24,622 nt of DNA. Source: Salpingoeca rosetta (Eukaryota > Opisthokonta > Choanoflagellata > Craspedida > Salpingoecidae). A program made the translations under genes and the position numbers. The stretch is from NCBI RefSeq assembly GCF_000188695.1, contig NW_004754930.1:358-24979 (forward strand), in the 5' to 3' direction. The notes below the pieces were generated by a model. The model searched no databases. It was not told where the DNA came from and saw only the letters and a list, made by a program, of their open reading frames with translations. Positions 20,951 through 24,622 of this stretch are shown here, one piece after another (within the stretch, counting starts at the first letter, position 1; each line of letters opens with the position of its first letter).

Positions 20951-21703
20951 CGCTGTCGCAGTCGCAAACACCGCTTGAGCACGTGCCATGCTCGCTGCAC
21001 TCAATCTCGCAGAACTGGCCGTGGAAGCATGCGTTGCAGCGGCACAGGTCAGCGATGCACTGGCCCTGGCCACTGCACTCCTGTTCACAAAACTGGCCAC
21101 CATAGCACGGGTCACACACGCACTGGCCCAGCGGGCTGCACTCGCCGTGGCCGTTGCATGTCGAGTCACGATCGCACTGGTACTCGCAGCGGTAGCCGGA
21201 CCAGCCGGCATTGCACACGCACTCGCCCGCAGCGTTGAGGGCGCCGTTGCTGGCCTCGCAAAAGTCTTGAAAGGAGCATGTCAGACCAGCCCAGCCTGCG
21301 TTGCATTGGCATTGGCCGGCAACAAGGCTACCGTGGCCGCTGCAGGCGGTATTCACGCATTGCGAGCCGTCGTCGCCGTCGTCATAGGTTGGGCTGCCAG
21401 CGACAGAATAGCCCTGTTGGATGTCAATGTTTGCTTCATGGAACGCGGAGGTGAAGACTCGTCCACCGCCACCACCGCCGCCGTAAGTTGGTGTGCAAAG
21501 GTAGCAGCTGTGGTAGCCGCCATTGCCGCCGCGAGCCTGTGTGGTGCCGTGGCCCTCGAGGTAGTCTGCTTCCAACCAGACGCTTCCACCAGCACCGCCA
21601 CCGCTGCCGCTATGGCCGGAGCCTCCGTTTGAGGAGGCGCTTCCATCATACTCAAGGCGCGTGGAAGCAATGATTTGCACCGCACCGCCGCCCTCGCTGT
21701 ATC
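17938..21703 (-). CDS. Exon part: end of Gly-rich module and EGF super-repeats
   Basis: After about 105 residues finishing beta-helix module 2, the frame enters an unbroken series of EGF-like repeats of the tenascin/teneurin style (CSGHGxCxxxxCxCxxGWxGxxC). Early repeats (about 21360-20950) are simple. From there a four-EGF unit recurs with signature CPG..CSGxGECN, PDCPGxPDC, GWMGPxC, PCVHGxQxPxNSG and a closing CxC..WGxxC. None has the calcium-binding EGF signature that I can see. Several N-x-T/S sequons occur. The frame breaks at 17937 just after a GCPGVG motif; reading on in this frame gives cysteine-poor, alanine-rich sequence to a stop at 17775, while the next frame resumes DCSGRGDC, the expected continuation. 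Likely role: an extended extracellular stalk or binding array. Confidence 0.9.
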
Positions 21704-21770
21704 CTGCCGCAGTGCCGATCACACTCAGGATCAGGCAGATGAGCAGGCAAGCAGCTCGGGCCGTGCACAT
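21704..21770 (-). other. Candidate internal start with signal peptide
   Basis: Within the 3' end of the intron, an ATG at 21770 sits in the context GCGCCACCATGT, a near-ideal Kozak match. It is in frame with the downstream exon. The 22 codons that follow read MCTARAACLLICLILSVIG then TAA, with a basic n-region, a hydrophobic core and a small-residue cleavage site. About 200 nt upstream are CA/A-rich, like a 5' leader. The same pyrimidine-rich bases could simply be the polypyrimidine tract of the intron, because CT-rich codons give Leu, Ser and Cys. A short secreted isoform, or a separate downstream gene, starting here cannot be excluded. Confidence 0.4.
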
Positions 21771-22039
21771 GGTGGCGCACGTCACTGCTGCTGTGTCGCC
21801 CGTCGTGCGGGCTTGTTTCTTTTGTCTCTGTTCTGTATGTGTTTGTGTCTCTGGGATGGATGCTGAGGATGTCGGTGGTGTTGTTGCGTTGTGGCTCGTT
21901 GTAGTTCTTGGAACAAGGGAAATATGTTGCGGTGTTTCGTGTGTGATGCTGGCCATTCTGCAATGATGTACACAAATCATCGCGAATGAGATCTCAGAGT
22001 GTTTTCGGGTGTCGTGTCGCGACGCTACAACGAGAGACA

Positions 22040-22073
22040 AATAGGACAGCACAAGCAAGGAATAGGACAGCAC
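22040..22073. repeat. 13-bp direct repeat in the intron
   Basis: AATAGGACAGCAC occurs at 22040-22052 and again at 22061-22073. No function can be assigned. Confidence 0.8.
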
Positions 22074-22112
22074 CATTGGGTTGTCTGACTCTTGAGGGAG
22101 ACATGAATGATC

Positions 22113-22130
22113 ATGTCACCGTTGTGACAT
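22113..22130. repeat. Inverted repeat, 7-bp arms, in the intron
   Basis: ATGTCAC and GTGACAT flank a 4-base spacer. It could be a protein-binding palindrome or a weak hairpin; nothing else in the interval decides which. Confidence 0.6.
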
Positions 22131-22381
22131 CGCTGCACTTCAAAGTCTTCACTTGTTTATCAAGCCAGCTTGTATCGAGAAAAGCAGAGAAAATCAGAGG
22201 CAATCAGACAAATACATGCACACACAGTAACGAAAGCACAATGCCATTTCACGACAAAACAATCGAACAACAACGACAAACTTGAGACACACACACTCAT
22301 ACACATGCACGCACACACGCATGTTCACAGCCGATGCGCACGCCGCATCAACGTTTCTTCACTTTGCCCCTGCACCACCAC

Positions 22382-24622
22382 CTGCATGGTAAGGGTAACA
22401 TGCGTGGCCATAAGGATCACCAGCCTCGACACCGCAATACGAATTGCCGTGCTTTCCGCGTCCACCGCGCCCGCCATATGAACCAGCGACGCTGCTGGCG
22501 CAGTATTCTCCGTAAGTCGGTGCTGTCGGTGTTGTTGGACCAGTTTTCGCTGTGTACCCACGGGCGTTTGTGGACAGGCTCGCTCGCTGGTCAACCTTGG
22601 CCTGACGTGTCCAGATGGCAATCGTGGACGCCGTCACGGAGGAAGAATACTGCATGTGCAGCCTGTCTGCATGCAGGACAGTGATGTCCTTCACGCGTTC
22701 GAGCGACTTGGTGTTGCCGTTGCTGTTTGAGTCAACAATCGAAGCGCCCTTGTACAGAACCAGGTCCTTGAACATGTAGTTGTTGTCCATCCAGCTCCGC
22801 TCCGCGGCCGAGCACGTGCCTTCCAAGCACGTCGTGCGCCCGCCGTTGATGTTCATGCGGGTGCCAGGCAGCAGGTAGAGCGACTGCACGCCAGAGAGCA
22901 TGCCATGCACGTTGAACGTGTCTCGCACGAAGAACCGCAGCGTACCCTCCAGCTGGCCGTCAGTATCAACTGTCATGTCCACGGCTGGGTACGACGCCTC
23001 AAGCTCGCGCCCGCCAATGTGCACCTCGCGGCCAGACTGCACATACAAGAGCCCAGTCAGGTCACCAGTCACAGACTTGAAGAACGCGGGGGCAGAGGGC
23101 GTCGTCTTGGTGCTGAACTGCAAGCGCGCATTGTTCACCATGTGCAGGTGGTCAAAGGTCACCTGGCCTTCATCCAGCACGAACGGATACGTGTTGCGGT
23201 TGCGCCCGCGGTTGTCCAGAATCAGCGTGTGGAACGCTGCGCCGTCGTCAGGGTGCGAGCGCACATACACGGACCCAACACCGCCGTGCTCCGTGTCAGT
23301 GTGGCAGCCGCCGTTGTCAGTCGACGCGCCGCCGCACCGTCCACCAAACGCCGTCACAGCGCCATCCCATCTGAACTCGTGCGCCGTGATGTGCACCACC
23401 ACGCGGCCACCAGAGCCGCCACCGGAGTATGCGCCACCGTTTCCGCCGTTGGCCTGGATCACGCCGTGGCCAGTCAGCCGCTCCGTATTGACGTAGATGC
23501 CACCACCAGAACCGCCACCGCTGTAGCTGCCGCCGTTGCCGCCGCTGGAGGAAATCATCCCGTCCACTTGCAGTCGTCCGCCAACCAGGAGGTTGATCAG
23601 GCCGCCACCAGCGCCTGCGTTGGACCCGCCGCCGCCAGATCCAGGCATGCGGCCCGAGTTCATAAACACAGAGCCATACACGGAACCAAGGCTGGAGCAG
23701 TAGTCACCGCGACCGCCAACGTTGGCATACGCACCACCGCAGCCGCGGTCACCCGTGTCGGAGCTGGCACCCGGGCCCGTGTTGGCGCCGTAGCCGCTGC
23801 CATCAGCAACCAGGCGGCCCGTGTGCTCAAAGAACGACTCGCCAATGTTCAGCGTGAGCACCTGCGTGTTGCTGCGCACGAGGCCGCCAAATCGGATGTC
23901 AAAGTCGGCCACCTCCACATCCGCGTTGGGCACTTTGATGTTGAGCGTCGCCGTGTTCTTGACCTCTACGGTAGAGAACTTCATGCTGTGCGGGTCCTGC
24001 AGGCTGCGGTACGCGTCTTCGGGGTAGAATGACTTGGACGTCTCCACCACCTCGTACTCAATGCCGTGAATCACCACTGTGTCGTTGGATTTCTCCAGGG
24101 TCAACAGGGCTGTGTGGCACTGGCCGTCACACACAAACTCGCCGCCGCTCTCAACGTAGAGGTGCTCCACATTGGTCAGGCGCCCTTCAAGGATCAGGTC
24201 CTCACCGCGCAAGATGAGGTTGGGCGGCATGAGCAGCTCCGCGTCCTCATCCACGTAGTACGTCACGGGCGCATCGTGCACGTTCTCTGCAGCCACCACC
24301 ACTTCCACAAAGAAGCGCTGGTTCGACCGCACGCGAATGATGCCAGTGCGATCACCGCGCACCTCGTGGCCCACAATCGTCACATGCTCTTGATCATCGG
24401 GGTGGTAGAAGTACAACTTGGCATACCCGTCCACAGTCATCTCGTCAAAGTCGATAAAGTCGCCAGTCGTGTCCATGATGAGCGCCGGCTGAGGCACCAC
24501 GTTGTTCTCTTGGTCAATGCGCACGTGTCGGTGTGGCGAAACAGGGGCGATCTTCTTCAGCTCGGGGTTGTACTTGAAGAGCGCGTACTGTGGACCGCGG
24601 TTGCTCTCGTAGGCGTACACCG
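22382..24622 (-). CDS. Exon for two beta-helix / glycine-rich modules (5' truncated)
   Basis: The exon is open for 746 codons from the window edge. It reads as two similar modules of about 330-400 residues. Each starts with short hydrophobic beta-strand turns (for example LILRGEDLILEG, LYVESGGEF; later FDHLHMVNNARLQF, LYVQSGREVHIGG) and ends in glycine-rich repeats such as GGNGGSYSGGGSGGG and GGNGGAYSGGGSGGR. This pattern suggests a right-handed beta-helix or beta-solenoid of a large surface protein; no enzyme motif is visible. The second glycine-rich block stops half-way, after a GDPYGHACYPYHAG segment, and resumes exactly after the intron. If unspliced, the frame reaches a stop at 22359-22361 seven codons past the proposed donor. 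I do not recognise a named family. Confidence 0.85.
23290..24622 (-). other. Beta-helix module 1 with Gly-rich block
   Basis: Roughly residues 1-440 of the visible protein. Strand-like turns with alternating hydrophobic residues lead into a glycine/serine block (about 23330-23820) made of three short repeats built on xSxGGNGGxYSGGGSGG. A conserved closing motif, GSVYVRSHPDDGAAFHTLILDN, spans the join to module 2. This block is the template that shows what is missing at the end of module 2 before splicing. Confidence 0.6.

Larger units (their letters stand above)
21704..22381 (-). other. Intron (678 nt) splitting beta-helix module 2
   Basis: The proposed donor is CAG|GTGGTG at 22381 and the acceptor is GCGGCAG|GA at 21704. 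Splicing gives a phase-1 join coding HAG-YSEGGGAVQ, which continues the glycine-rich module without loss or duplication when aligned with module 1. Two further GT dinucleotides 3 and 6 bases downstream keep the same phase and would add one or two glycines. The interval is clearly poorer in GC than the exons. It holds a CA-rich tract (about 22285-22320), a 13-bp direct repeat and a 7-bp-arm palindrome. The frame beyond the donor has a stop at 22359. The acceptor-side frame stays open back to an ATG at 22076, so an internal transcription start remains possible. Confidence 0.68.
1..24622 (-). other. Giant extracellular multidomain gene, both ends missing
   Basis: All coding signal in the window runs on the minus strand and forms one domain series: beta-helix/Gly-rich modules, EGF super-repeats, furin-type sites, VWD, LamG, then a long VWD-C8 array. 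The first codon visible (24620) is an internal GTG/Val, so the gene continues upstream. The frame is still open at base 1, inside a C8 domain, so it also continues downstream. The exon after the intron is at least 21.7 kb. Cysteine spacing, N-glycosylation sequons and Thr-rich linkers all point outside the cell. No transmembrane segment is visible, and an anchor could lie in the missing C-terminus. Two single-base frame breaks (17937, 13187) need correction for a continuous product. The window could instead hold two or three adjacent genes; domains split mid-fold at each break argue against that. Confidence 0.8.

Noticed and set aside
22020..22076. Hydrophobic start MVLSYSLLVLSYLSLVVA as an alternative N-terminus
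   Set aside because: It is in frame and signal-like, but it derives from the 13-bp direct repeat in the intron, the ATG has C at -3, and the following sequence up to 21770 has no domain. The ATG at 21770 is the better candidate.
22285..22320. CA-rich tract as a mobile element end
   Set aside because: It is an imperfect simple repeat inside the intron, without inverted termini or coding sequence.
22359..22381. True end of an upstream gene at the stop at 22359
   Set aside because: The glycine-rich module would stop half-way, and the missing half begins exactly at the acceptor at 21703. Splicing explains this better, though transcripts are needed to be sure.

Overview
The window is protein-coding almost from end to end on the minus strand, and I read it as the middle of one giant eukaryotic gene whose 5' end lies beyond base 24622 and whose 3' end lies before base 1. 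The standard code, high GC, a probable spliceosomal intron, a Kozak-type ATG and an EGF / VWD / LamG / C8 domain content point to a unicellular relative of animals. A choanoflagellate is my best guess; this is inference, and no species-diagnostic sequence was identified. I found no credible gene on the plus strand and no RNA gene, transposon or CRISPR array.

Layout in the direction of translation (high to low coordinates). (1) 24622-22382: an exon coding for two beta-helix-like modules with glycine-rich repeats, open at the window edge. (2) 22381-21704: a 678-nt intron that interrupts the second glycine-rich module; its last part also holds an in-frame ATG with a signal-peptide-like sequence. 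(3) 21703 to about 16115: the rest of the glycine-rich module, then about fifty EGF-like repeats, most of them in eleven copies of a 130-155-residue super-repeat. (4) 16115-14190: a processing and linker zone with three furin-type basic sites, more EGF repeats and a beta-sandwich-like domain. (5) 14190-11600: a VWD domain, a LamG-like domain, EGF repeats and a second VWD. (6) 11600-1: thirteen further VWD-type units, most of them VWD + C8 + a short CGVCxGDGSxC motif, running off the window.

The reading frame changes only twice in the 21.7 kb after the intron (near 17937 and 13187). Each change is a single missing base inside an otherwise perfect domain, so sequencing or assembly error, or recent lesions, is likelier than separate genes. 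The visible protein is about 7,980 residues.

By domain logic this is a secreted or surface protein. The beta-helix and EGF parts suggest a long stalk, the basic sites suggest proteolytic processing, and the VWD-C8 array with CGLC motifs recalls the D assemblies of von Willebrand factor and gel-forming mucins. The most unusual local structure is a GC-rich VWD cassette at 1074-2393 bounded by two perfect 402-bp direct repeats, dropped into an otherwise lower-GC unit.
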